NCBI GenBank assembly: GCA_051955775.1
Contig: JBQCGJ010000159.1
Location: forward strand, 1 to 5,761
Source: DASUHT01 sp051955775
Lineage (GTDB): Bacteria > Actinomycetota > Thermoleophilia > Gaiellales > JAICJC01
Length of the DNA: 5,761 bases
Reading direction: 5' to 3'
Shown here piece after piece: positions 1 to 5,444 of this stretch. The notes below the pieces were generated by a model that worked only from the letters and a program-made list of their open reading frames with translations, had not been told where the DNA came from and made no database searches. The position numbers and the translations under genes are program-made. Position 1 is the first letter of the stretch, and each line of letters begins with the position of its first letter.

Positions 1-687
1 GATGTCCGGATGGGCGTGCCATTCCCCGCGCACATGCCGAACGCCGAGCGAGCGGAACTGCAGTTCGGCCAGGCGGCGCTCCGCCTGCTGCCGGGTGAGC
101 CGACCATCCTCGGGCGGATACCAGCGCTCGGCCAGATCCCACAGCCGCGCGCCGCCACGCCGTCCCACCACGGCGATCTCGCCCCGCTTGTGGAGCAGCT
201 GCAGCATGCGGCCGACGTACCGTCCGCCGTACCACCGGTGCCGTTCAGCGGCCTCCGCAGAGCGATCCTCGAGTTCGCGTGAGAGCAGCGGCCCGCGCCG
301 CTCGAGCTCCCCCAGCACGTAGGTGCGAAAGCGCCGGTTCCGGGCCAGGAAGTCGCGATGCCAGCGTCCGCGCGCCGAGTCGTCAGGGCGGCGGTACCCG
401 CGCATCCAGGCGCGCAGCATGGGCAGCGACTCGATCGGCCAGATGTAGGCGTCCCACTCGATCAGGGCGCGCTCCTGCCACAGCAGCCGGTCCAGCTCGG
501 CGGGATCGAATGCGCCCAGGCGGCTCCACAGCACCAGGATCTGCGGCGTGGCCACCGTGGCGATGGGATCGAGCTGGAGGAATCCCAGCCGCTGCACCGT
601 ATCCAGCACGCCGCCGGCGGAGCCGTCGAGGAGCTGAGCGCGCACGGCGATTCTGCGGGCCTGGTCCGGGTCGACGATGCGCGGCAT
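1..687 (-). CDS. YcaQ/AlkZ-family winged-helix DNA glycosylase, N-terminal part (runs off left edge)
   Basis: Reading from an ATG at 687 gives 229 uninterrupted codons to the window edge. Family members are usually about 380-410 residues, so roughly the last 40% is missing because of the window, not a mutation. Residues 32-42 read QRLGFLQLDPI and contain a Q-L-D triad (Q38, D40). This matches the QxD catalytic signature of YcaQ/AlkX-type glycosylases, which excise alkylated bases and unhook interstrand crosslinks. Next come the family-like stretch ILVLWSRLGAFDPAELDRLL (50-69) and a winged-helix part with the wing segment GEIAVVGRRGGARLWDLAERWYPPE (169-193). Family assignment is from remembered motifs; the activity is inferred. 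The block EWDAYIWP (77-84) lies where I recall a histidine in many relatives. The Shine-Dalgarno site is weak (AGAG about 9 bases upstream). It could also be a non-enzymatic winged-helix DNA-binding paralogue. Confidence 0.85.
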   Translation of the reverse strand, partial: MPRIVDPDQARRIAVRAQLLDGSAGGVLDTVQRLGFLQLDPIATVATPQILVLWSRLGAFDPAELDRLLWQERALIEWDAYIWPIESLPMLRAWMRGYRRPDDSARGRWHRDFLARNRRFRTYVLGELERRGPLLSRELEDRSAEAAERHRWYGGRYVGRMLQLLHKRGEIAVVGRRGGARLWDLAERWYPPEDGRLTRQQAERRLAELQFRSLGVRHVRGEWHAHPDI

Positions 688-703
688 CCGCGCACTCTAC
701 GAA

Positions 704-760
704 GAACCGGGGCCAGGCCCCTATGAACCGGGGCCAGGCCTCAGGGGCCTGGCCCCGGTT
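704..760. repeat. Cluster of three short palindromic repeat units
   Basis: GAACCGGGGCCAGGCC occurs at 704-719 and again at 725-740, a 21-base period. The inverted copy GGCCTGGCCCCGGTT lies at 746-760. The core GGGGCCAGGCCCC is itself an odd-length palindrome around a central A/T: perfect at 709-721 and 744-756, with one mismatch at 730-742 (T741). The cluster fills most of the 86-base gap between the secreted-protein gene and the glycosylase gene. This resembles REP-like/short interspersed palindromic elements, which in several bacteria are dispersed many times and mobilised in trans by a Y1 (REP-associated) transposase. Genome-wide repetition cannot be tested from one window. Confidence 0.8.
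726..760 (-). terminator. Strong hairpin downstream of the secreted-protein gene, possible terminator
   Basis: Bases 726-740 pair perfectly with 746-760 (15 bp, very GC-rich, 5-base loop). The hairpin starts 13 bases past the stop of the minus-strand secreted-protein gene. No T-tract follows on the minus strand, so it is not a canonical intrinsic terminator. It may still pause polymerase or protect the 3' end of the upstream message. The same bases form the palindromic repeat cluster, so any terminator role could be incidental. Confidence 0.45.
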
Positions 761-773
761 GGCGTCCTCTACC

Positions 774-1856
774 TCATCGCGATACGACGCAGCCGTTCCC
801 GGTGGCGTCGTACGCCTCGTTGCTCCAGAGCGGCTGAACTGCGAAGTGGTGCGTGGCGAGGACGATGTTATGCGTGTCCGTCCAGGCGCACTTGTCGCCG
901 TTCTCGCTGCCCTGCACGTCGTTCCAGCCGTCCTGCACGCTGGCGAAGTTGTCGGGGTCGGTGACGGCCTCGGCGTACTCGTGCCCCGTGACGATGCTGT
1001 AGCCGTCGAAGATCCCGTTGCCGAAGGCATCGCTCTTCGCGTTCACGTTGTGCAGGCCGCACCCGGTGTTTCCGAGCCCCGGCCAGTTCATGTTCAGGAA
1101 CGGGATGAACGCGTACTGGATGCGGAACGGGTTGCCGACGCCGTTCACGCCGGTGGTCTGCGTGTGGTAGCCGCAGTACACCGGCTCGCCGGTGGCGACC
1201 GCGGTCGGAGGCGTGAGGATGATGTACGTGGCCTGCGCGTGGAAGCCGAAGTGGCCCGCCGCCCGCTGGGCCTCGACCGCGATCGGATCGTCGACCAGGT
1301 TCTGGGCCAGGCCGAGCGTGACGATGTCGGACGGCACCGCGGTGGCGTCGGTCCACACGCCCTTCAACTGCCCAGTTGGGTTCGTGATGTGCTGGGCGTC
1401 CTTGATCCCCTTGCAGCTCGTCGTGCCCACGGGCACGTTGCGGCAGAACTGCGTCTGCACGCCGGCCCATTTGCTGCCGCCCACGTTGGTGAAGAACGAC
1501 CGCACGTACGCCTTCAGGGTCGCGCTCGTGTACAGCGTGCCGTCGGTGTCAGGCGTCGTGAAGCCGCTGGCCCACTGTGTGCCCCAGAAGATCAGGTACA
1601 CGGAGGGCTTCACCTCGACGCCGATCGCGCCGCTGCCGGCGTTGCCGCCGTGGTAGATGAGGTCGTTGGCGGCGGAGTTCACGGTTCCCTGCGGCGACTG
1701 CCCCATCGCCCAGAAAAAGTGCTTGGGGTTCGTCAGCGGGGAAACCCCTGCCGACGCACCCGCGGTGGTCGCGAGCGGCCCGGCCAGCAGTGCCAGAGCC
1801 GTGGCGATCGCCAAGGCTGCGCGCCGTGCCGGCGCGCCCCTGAGGGCAGTGTTCAT
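774..1856 (-). CDS. Secreted HEYAE-motif protein, putative metallopeptidase-like, function unknown
   Basis: A 360-residue protein. The ATG at 1856 is chosen because GGAGG lies 9 bases upstream; an in-frame start 20 codons earlier lacks that support. Residues 1-36 are a classic Sec signal peptide: arginines at 6, 11 and 12, a hydrophobic core at about 13-31, and AGASA with likely cleavage after A36. The mature part carries HEYAEAVTDP at 292-301 and ENGDKC at 318-323. I associate this combination with a widespread group of exported bacterial proteins and, more distantly, with plant EXORDIUM/phosphate-induced proteins (SHE.AE..TDP). H292/E293/E296 resembles a zinc site with a glutamate as third ligand, but catalysis is inference. 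Six cysteines (138, 148, 228, 266, 323, 356) suggest up to three disulfides outside the cell. It is rich in Gly, Asn, Thr and aromatic residues and has no C-terminal anchor. The gene has its own 105-base upstream gap, so it may be transcribed alone. Confidence 0.85.
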   Translation of the reverse strand: MNTALRGAPARRAALAIATALALLAGPLATTAGASAGVSPLTNPKHFFWAMGQSPQGTVNSAANDLIYHGGNAGSGAIGVEVKPSVYLIFWGTQWASGFTTPDTDGTLYTSATLKAYVRSFFTNVGGSKWAGVQTQFCRNVPVGTTSCKGIKDAQHITNPTGQLKGVWTDATAVPSDIVTLGLAQNLVDDPIAVEAQRAAGHFGFHAQATYIILTPPTAVATGEPVYCGYHTQTTGVNGVGNPFRIQYAFIPFLNMNWPGLGNTGCGLHNVNAKSDAFGNGIFDGYSIVTGHEYAEAVTDPDNFASVQDGWNDVQGSENGDKCAWTDTHNIVLATHHFAVQPLWSNEAYDATGNGCVVSR

Positions 1857-1865
1857 CAAACCAAT

Positions 1866-1870
1866 CCTCC
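1866..1870 (-). promoter_or_regulatory. Shine-Dalgarno site that fixes the start of the secreted-protein gene
   Basis: The minus strand reads GGAGG followed by ATTGGTTTG and then ATG at 1856, a 9-base spacer. This is the best ribosome-binding site in the window and favours the 360-residue protein over the 380-residue reading starting at 1916. The chosen start also places the basic n-region of the signal peptide at the true N-terminus. Confidence 0.8.
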
Positions 1871-1943
1871 GAGTCGTGTTCCGGACTGGCTCCGGCCTGC
1901 GCACAGGTATTCCCACGTTGCCGAGGCGGGAAACCTCTTTTCT

Positions 1944-1972
1944 CGGGGCTGACTCGGCTTGCTACAGCCCCG
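1944..1972 (-). terminator. 8-bp hairpin at the stop codon of the DUF2252 gene, weak terminator candidate
   Basis: CGGGGCTG (1944-1951) is perfectly complementary to CAGCCCCG (1965-1972). The 13-base loop contains the TAG stop codon (1962-1964) of the minus-strand DUF2252 gene. On the minus strand the stem is followed by AGAAAAGAGG, not a T-run, so intrinsic termination would be poor. It may mark the end of the DUF2252 transcript before the secreted-protein gene. Confidence 0.35.
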
Positions 1973-3431
1973 TCTGGGCCACCACCCTGCCGGTCTTCAC
2001 GGCCTCCACCAGCGCGGCGTAGTCCTTCTCGTTCTGGTCGGCGTAGGCCTCGGAGAACTCGACGATCGCGCGGTCGAACACGTCGCCGGTGCCCATGTAC
2101 GAGGCGATGGCGATGCGGTCGCCGGAGCGGGCGTGCGCGCGGGCCAGCGTCCACCCGCACATGCGCCCGTACGCGGTCATGCCCTCCGGCACCATGGCGT
2201 CGATCTCGGCCGAGCCCTTCCAGTCCTTCAACTGGCGGATATAGAAGTCGCGCTCAACCCCGTCCTGCGGGTTGGTCAGCCGCCGCCATCCCAGGAAGAT
2301 GTCGCTCGATGCCTGCATCAGATGCTGGCCGGCCACCACCCGCTCGCCGTGATTCGAGTACTCGCTCTTGCCCGCGAACCCCTCGAGCACCGAGCGTTGT
2401 GCCTCCTTGACCTGCAGGAACAGGGGGTCTCCGCTGTCGATGCCGAGGAACAGCGCGATCCAGGCGCGCGTGCCGACGCTGCCAACGCCGACCACCTTGC
2501 GGGCCAGGTCGGCGAACCGGTACTGCTCCAGCAGCACCCGCCGGTCGGTCTGCAGCGACCGCCGGTAGCCGCGGATGAACTCCCGCACCAGCTCGGTGAT
2601 CTGCTCGGCCGAGGCCGCCGGGAACAGCTCCTCGACGCGCACGATCAGCGGAGGCTGGCTCACGATACGCGGCACGCCGTCCACCTCGGTCGTCAGTTTG
2701 GAAAAAGCGTGCATGCTGTCCCGGGTGTGAGCTTTGGCCAGCTGCTGCTCGGCCCGCTCGACGACCTTCGGTGAGAACGTTCCGCGCACGCGGGCGATCT
2801 CGGTCTCGATATCCAGCCGGGCGTACCACACCTCCAGATTCGGCCGGCCGGCGAAGTCGCGCATCGCCTCGCGGTACGAGGCCACCGTCTGGCCGACGAT
2901 GCCGGCCCGCACCTTGCGGCTGAACTCGCGGTCGCGCCCCGCGATCGCCATACTCGCGGCGAGCCGCTTGAGATCCCACTCCCACGGCCCGGGCAGCGTC
3001 TCGTCGAAGTCGTTGAGGTCGAACACCAGCCGCCGCGCGGGCGACGCGAACACCCCGAAGTTCGACAGGTGCGCATCCCCGCACAGCTGCACGTGGAATC
3101 CCGAGCGGGGCATGCCGGCCAGATCGGCCGCCATGATCAGCGCGGCGCCGCGGAAGAACGTGAACGGCGACACCAGCATGCGGCCGTACCGGATCGGCAC
3201 CAGCTCCGGCACTCGCGACACGGCCTGCCCCTCCAGCAGCCCGATCGGGTCGGGGCGGCCGGGTGGTGGCTCGAACCCGGCGTGGCTCGAGCGCGGGATC
3301 TCCTGCCTCGCGGCCTTCCCCCGGGCGGCCCGCTCGGCCGCTGTCAGGTGCGGCACCGGTGCGCCGGCCGGGACCTCCGGCGACGTCGGCGGGGCGACGT
3401 CCACCACTGAAGATGCGGATTCCAGACTCAC
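1962..3431 (-). CDS. DUF2252 family protein with kinase/APH-like motifs
   Basis: The reading from the GTG at 3431 gives 489 residues, close to the usual 400-480 of the family. AGGGGG lies 7 bases upstream. The same frame stays open to 3812, but that extension runs inside the flippase-like gene and is Arg/Gly/His-rich shadow sequence. Family hallmarks: SPFTFFRGAA (88-97), CGDAHLSNFG (117-126), FDLNDFDET (137-145) followed by EWDLKRLAAS (151-160), ARKVVGVGSVGTR (310-322), FLQVKEAQ (338-345) and GWTLARAHARSGD (426-438). GDAHLSN resembles the catalytic loop of aminoglycoside/choline phosphotransferases (D119, N124), and D141/D143 resemble the metal-binding aspartates. The Gly-rich GVGSVG plus K342 resembles an ATP-binding loop and lysine but comes after the catalytic motifs. 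There is no signal peptide or membrane segment, so it is presumably cytosolic. Family assignment is firm; kinase-like activity and substrate are inference. The gene lies 86 bases after the flippase-like gene on the same strand. Confidence 0.92.
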   Translation of the reverse strand: MSLESASSVVDVAPPTSPEVPAGAPVPHLTAAERAARGKAARQEIPRSSHAGFEPPPGRPDPIGLLEGQAVSRVPELVPIRYGRMLVSPFTFFRGAALIMAADLAGMPRSGFHVQLCGDAHLSNFGVFASPARRLVFDLNDFDETLPGPWEWDLKRLAASMAIAGRDREFSRKVRAGIVGQTVASYREAMRDFAGRPNLEVWYARLDIETEIARVRGTFSPKVVERAEQQLAKAHTRDSMHAFSKLTTEVDGVPRIVSQPPLIVRVEELFPAASAEQITELVREFIRGYRRSLQTDRRVLLEQYRFADLARKVVGVGSVGTRAWIALFLGIDSGDPLFLQVKEAQRSVLEGFAGKSEYSNHGERVVAGQHLMQASSDIFLGWRRLTNPQDGVERDFYIRQLKDWKGSAEIDAMVPEGMTAYGRMCGWTLARAHARSGDRIAIASYMGTGDVFDRAIVEFSEAYADQNEKDYAALVEAVKTGRVVAQTGL

Positions 3432-3438
3432 AGACCCA

Positions 3439-3444
3439 CCCCCT
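3439..3444 (-). promoter_or_regulatory. Shine-Dalgarno site that decides the GTG start of the DUF2252 gene
   Basis: The minus strand reads AGGGGG, then TGGGTCT, then GTG at 3431. The 7-base spacer is near ideal. No ATG in the frame between 3431 and the end of the upstream gene is supported, so the long open frame to 3812 should be trimmed to this GTG. Confidence 0.65.
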
Positions 3445-3460
3445 ACGATGACCCAACCGT

Positions 3461-3476
3461 GCGGCCCGCCGGCCGC
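3461..3476. other. GC-rich hairpin in the gap between the flippase-like and DUF2252 genes
   Basis: GCGGCC (3461-3466) pairs with GGCCGC (3471-3476) around a 4-base loop, inside the 86-base gap 3432-3517. It could terminate or attenuate the araC-flippase transcript, or it could be chance in GC-rich DNA. No T-tract follows on the minus strand. Confidence 0.3.
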
Positions 3477-3486
3477 GGAGGCACCG

Positions 3487-3492
3487 ATCCTA
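3487..3492 (-). promoter_or_regulatory. Weak -10-like element upstream of the DUF2252 gene
   Basis: The minus strand reads TAGGAT, a fit to the actinobacterial TANNNT -10 pattern, 55 bases upstream of the GTG at 3431. No convincing -35 lies 16-18 bases upstream. A GGAACC at 3511-3506 is only 13 bases away, too close for a standard sigma-70-type spacing. It is reported because this gap is the only non-coding place for a separate DUF2252 promoter. Confidence 0.25.
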
Positions 3493-3517
3493 CATCCGCA
3501 CGAGCGGTTCCGAGCCG

Positions 3518-4573
3518 TCAGGAGGCGGCGGCCGCCACGGGCGCGTCGCGATGCTCCTCCCGGCGCCAGATGACCATGCACACGACCCCGACGATGATGG
3601 TGGGCACGAAGGTGAGCACCCGGAACAGGAGCGCGGTGGCGATCACCTGGTTGGTGCCGCCCCCGAACGCGACCAGCGCCGCCGTCAATCCGAGCTCCTG
3701 GATGCCGAGTCCGGCGGGCGTGATGGCCACGGAGCCGATCAGGCGGGCGAACGCCCATGCGGCCAGCGCCTCGACGAACGAGACGCCGGTGACGCCGGTG
3801 GCGTGCAGGCACGCCAGCATCACGCCGAACAGCGTGAACTGGTTGGCCAGCGTGCTCACGGTCAGGAACAGCCAGCGGCGCGAGACCACGTCGATTGTCT
3901 CGGAGCGCATGTTGGCCAGCCGGTCGCCCCAGCCGAGCCGAGGCTCACGGTGCATCAGCACCCACAGCCTGCTCACCATGCGGCCGCTGAACTCGCCGAT
4001 CCGGCGCGCCTGATCCTCGCTTCGGAAGGCGACGATGGCCGCGGCCACGAACAGCACCAGCGCGCCCGCGGCGATCAGGCTGATCGTGTACAGGGCGGGG
4101 TTCGCGTGGCCCGCTCCCAGCAGCATCACAGACGCCACCGGGATCACCGTGTTCATACCCTGGTTCCACACGGCGACCAGCAGGAAGCCCGCGGTCACGA
4201 CGTGCGGGCCGAATCGCCACCGCCGCAGCATCGTGATCTGGGTGCCGAAGCCCACCGCCTCGCCCATCGGCAGCACCGAGGTCATCAGCAGCCCCGTCTG
4301 CGTCAGCAGCATCGAGCGCTTGTACGACAGGCCGGGCACCGCAGCCATCCACGGCGGGCCACTGGTGGCGACATTGAGCGCCGTGCACACGGCGATCACG
4401 GCCCAGTCCAGGGTGCTCAGGTTCGTCATGTAGTGCCACACCGTCTCGTAGTCCGCGAAGTGGGGGATGATCGCCGCGAAGATGCCGACGACGATGGCCA
4501 GCCCGATCGCAGGGCCGACGGCCTTGCGGCCGAGCGCCTTCCAGTCGCGGCCCGCCGGCTTGGCCTCGCTCAC
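3518..4573 (-). CDS. Flippase-like / LPG-synthase-TM (YbhN, UPF0104) family integral membrane protein
   Basis: A 351-residue polytopic membrane protein. Hydrophobic segments lie near 18-37, 56-73, 88-102, 122-152, 161-183, 235-257, 266-300 and 308-336, and both termini are hydrophilic. Near the C-terminus, ARLIGSVAITPAGLGIQELGLT (276-297) matches the conserved R...TPaGlGi.E signature of this family, followed by LLFRVLTFVPTIIVGVV (315-331). The family comprises the flippase/transmembrane part of lysylphosphatidylglycerol synthase (MprF-type) and many stand-alone proteins thought to move lipids or lipid-linked molecules across the membrane. No soluble aminoacyl-transferase domain is present, so lysyl-lipid synthesis is not expected from this protein alone. 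The start is GTG at 4573, overlapping the araC stop by 4 bases (GTGA). A modest GGTGGG lies about 6 bases upstream. This arrangement predicts translational coupling to araC. The substrate is unknown. Confidence 0.85.
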   Translation of the reverse strand: MSEAKPAGRDWKALGRKAVGPAIGLAIVVGIFAAIIPHFADYETVWHYMTNLSTLDWAVIAVCTALNVATSGPPWMAAVPGLSYKRSMLLTQTGLLMTSVLPMGEAVGFGTQITMLRRWRFGPHVVTAGFLLVAVWNQGMNTVIPVASVMLLGAGHANPALYTISLIAAGALVLFVAAAIVAFRSEDQARRIGEFSGRMVSRLWVLMHREPRLGWGDRLANMRSETIDVVSRRWLFLTVSTLANQFTLFGVMLACLHATGVTGVSFVEALAAWAFARLIGSVAITPAGLGIQELGLTAALVAFGGGTNQVIATALLFRVLTFVPTIIVGVVCMVIWRREEHRDAPVAAAAS

Positions 4574-5412
4574 CGTTGACCCACCGATCGTGCCCAGCGC
4601 CCTGGAGTCAGACCGTACGCCCGCTTGAACTGCCGGGTCATGTGGCTCTGATCGGCGAATCCTGCCGCGGCGGCGGCGTCCACCAGCGGCATGCCGCGGT
4701 GGATCTCCCGCCGCGCCAGCTCGAGCCGGCGCATCGTGCGGTAGCGATCCGGGCTGGTGCCGTACGCGCGACGGAAGTGACGGGCGATCGTGAACCGGTC
4801 GAGGCCGGCGATCCGCTCCAGAGCGGCCGCCGGCGTCTGCTCACGGGCGCACACGGTGAGGTGCTCGCGCACCCGCCCGACCGCCGCCAGGTCGATCGGC
4901 CCGGCGTCGGCGGCCGGCCGCCCGCCCAGCGCCGACAGCGCGCGGGCCACAGTGTCGGCCGCCTCGCACAGCGCCAGGTCGCCGACCGGTTCGTCGAAGT
5001 CCGCGAGCAGGCGCAGCAGGTCACGGGTTGCGGGCGAGGGCTCGTGCAGCGGCTCGGGCACGAACGGCAGCGGGCCCCCACCCATGGCGCGGCGGACGAG
5101 TTCGGGCTCGACGTACAGGATCCGGTAGCGAAGCTGCGCTTCCGTGGCCGCGGCGCCGTCGTGCGTCACGTCGGGGTGCAGGATGTGCAGCTGACCGGGC
5201 CTGCCGATCCATCGCCGGCCGCGATAGCGGAAGCTCTGCACCCCGCCCAGGGTGACGCCGATGGCGTAGGTGTCGTGGCGGTGGGGCTCGTACGCGAAGG
5301 TCGACATCCGAACCTCCGCCCGTTCCAGCCCGGGGGCACCGGTGCCCATCCGGATCGAGTCGCAGGATCGTTCAAGACGGTCGATGTCGGCCCCGCGTAG
5401 CGTCTGCTGCAT
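4570..5412 (-). CDS. AraC-family transcriptional regulator with N-terminal cupin sensor domain
   Basis: A 280-residue protein of typical AraC length. The N-terminal cupin spans about 30-105, with PHRHDTYAIGVT (43-54), QSFRYRG (59-65) and HPDVTHDG (79-86). The C-terminal AraC DNA-binding domain spans about 180-278, with a first helix-turn-helix near 196-217 (ERIAGLDRFTIARHFRRAYG) and a second near 244-266, ending in the family signature FKRAYGLTPGRW (262-273). The PHRHDTYAIG type of cupin is common in AraC proteins encoded next to LysE exporters, which is the arrangement here. The ATG at 5412 is chosen because the sequence from there resembles the family N-terminus. No good Shine-Dalgarno site is visible, so a leaderless message or a nearby start (GTG 5433 or ATG 5349) is possible. 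It likely senses a small ligand and controls the divergent exporter, itself and perhaps the overlapping flippase-like gene. Confidence 0.92.
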   Translation of the reverse strand: MQQTLRGADIDRLERSCDSIRMGTGAPGLERAEVRMSTFAYEPHRHDTYAIGVTLGGVQSFRYRGRRWIGRPGQLHILHPDVTHDGAAATEAQLRYRILYVEPELVRRAMGGGPLPFVPEPLHEPSPATRDLLRLLADFDEPVGDLALCEAADTVARALSALGGRPAADAGPIDLAAVGRVREHLTVCAREQTPAAALERIAGLDRFTIARHFRRAYGTSPDRYRTMRRLELARREIHRGMPLVDAAAAAGFADQSHMTRQFKRAYGLTPGRWARSVGQR

Positions 5413-5444
5413 GCGCGGAGGGTATCCGGACACCGGAGCGTGAC
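5413..5444. promoter_or_regulatory. Compact divergent control region between araC and lysE-type genes, with a palindrome
   Basis: Only 32 bases separate the two divergent start codons. Inside, TCCGG-ACA-CCGGA (5425-5437) is a perfect 5+5 inverted repeat that covers most of the LysE ribosome-binding site. Promoters for both genes must extend into the opposite coding sequences. A TAGCGT at 5398-5403 on the plus strand fits a loose -10 for the exporter gene but has no clear -35. The palindrome is an operator candidate. AraC proteins often bind direct, asymmetric sites, so its link to this regulator is uncertain. Confidence 0.45.
5435..5438 (+). promoter_or_regulatory. Shine-Dalgarno site for the LysE-type gene
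   Basis: GGAG lies 6 bases before the GTG at 5445. It favours that start over the in-frame ATG at 5472, which would remove most of the first membrane segment. It overlaps the right arm of the 5425-5437 palindrome, so a protein bound there could also hinder access to this site. Confidence 0.6.

Noticed and set aside
1304..1313. A partial copy of the repeat core, GGGCCAGGCC
   Set aside because: It lies in the coding sequence of the secreted protein (Leu-Gly-Leu-Ala-Gln), lacks the flanking AACC and the second palindrome arm, and is expected by chance at this GC content.
1857..1916. A 20-residue upstream extension of the secreted protein
   Set aside because: It would bury the signal peptide behind extra basic residues and ignore the GGAGG site placed for the ATG at 1856.
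279..1952. A 557-codon open frame on the plus strand
   Set aside because: It lies antisense to the glycosylase and secreted-protein genes, is Arg/Ala/Gly-rich, has no recognisable domain, and runs through the palindromic repeat cluster. High GC makes stop codons rare, so long antisense frames are expected.
1959..2774. A 271-codon plus-strand open frame opposite the DUF2252 gene
   Set aside because: It is fully antisense to a well-conserved family protein and has no motif of its own.
3432..3812. A 127-residue N-terminal extension of the DUF2252 protein
   Set aside because: Most of it overlaps the flippase-like gene in another frame on the same strand and is Arg/His/Gly-rich. The GTG at 3431 has a well-spaced ribosome-binding site and gives the family's usual length.
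3551..4579. A 342-codon plus-strand open frame opposite the flippase-like gene
   Set aside because: Its composition (His, Arg, Gln, Asp) is the usual shadow of a membrane-protein gene read on the other strand. The minus-strand frame has clear membrane segments and family motifs.
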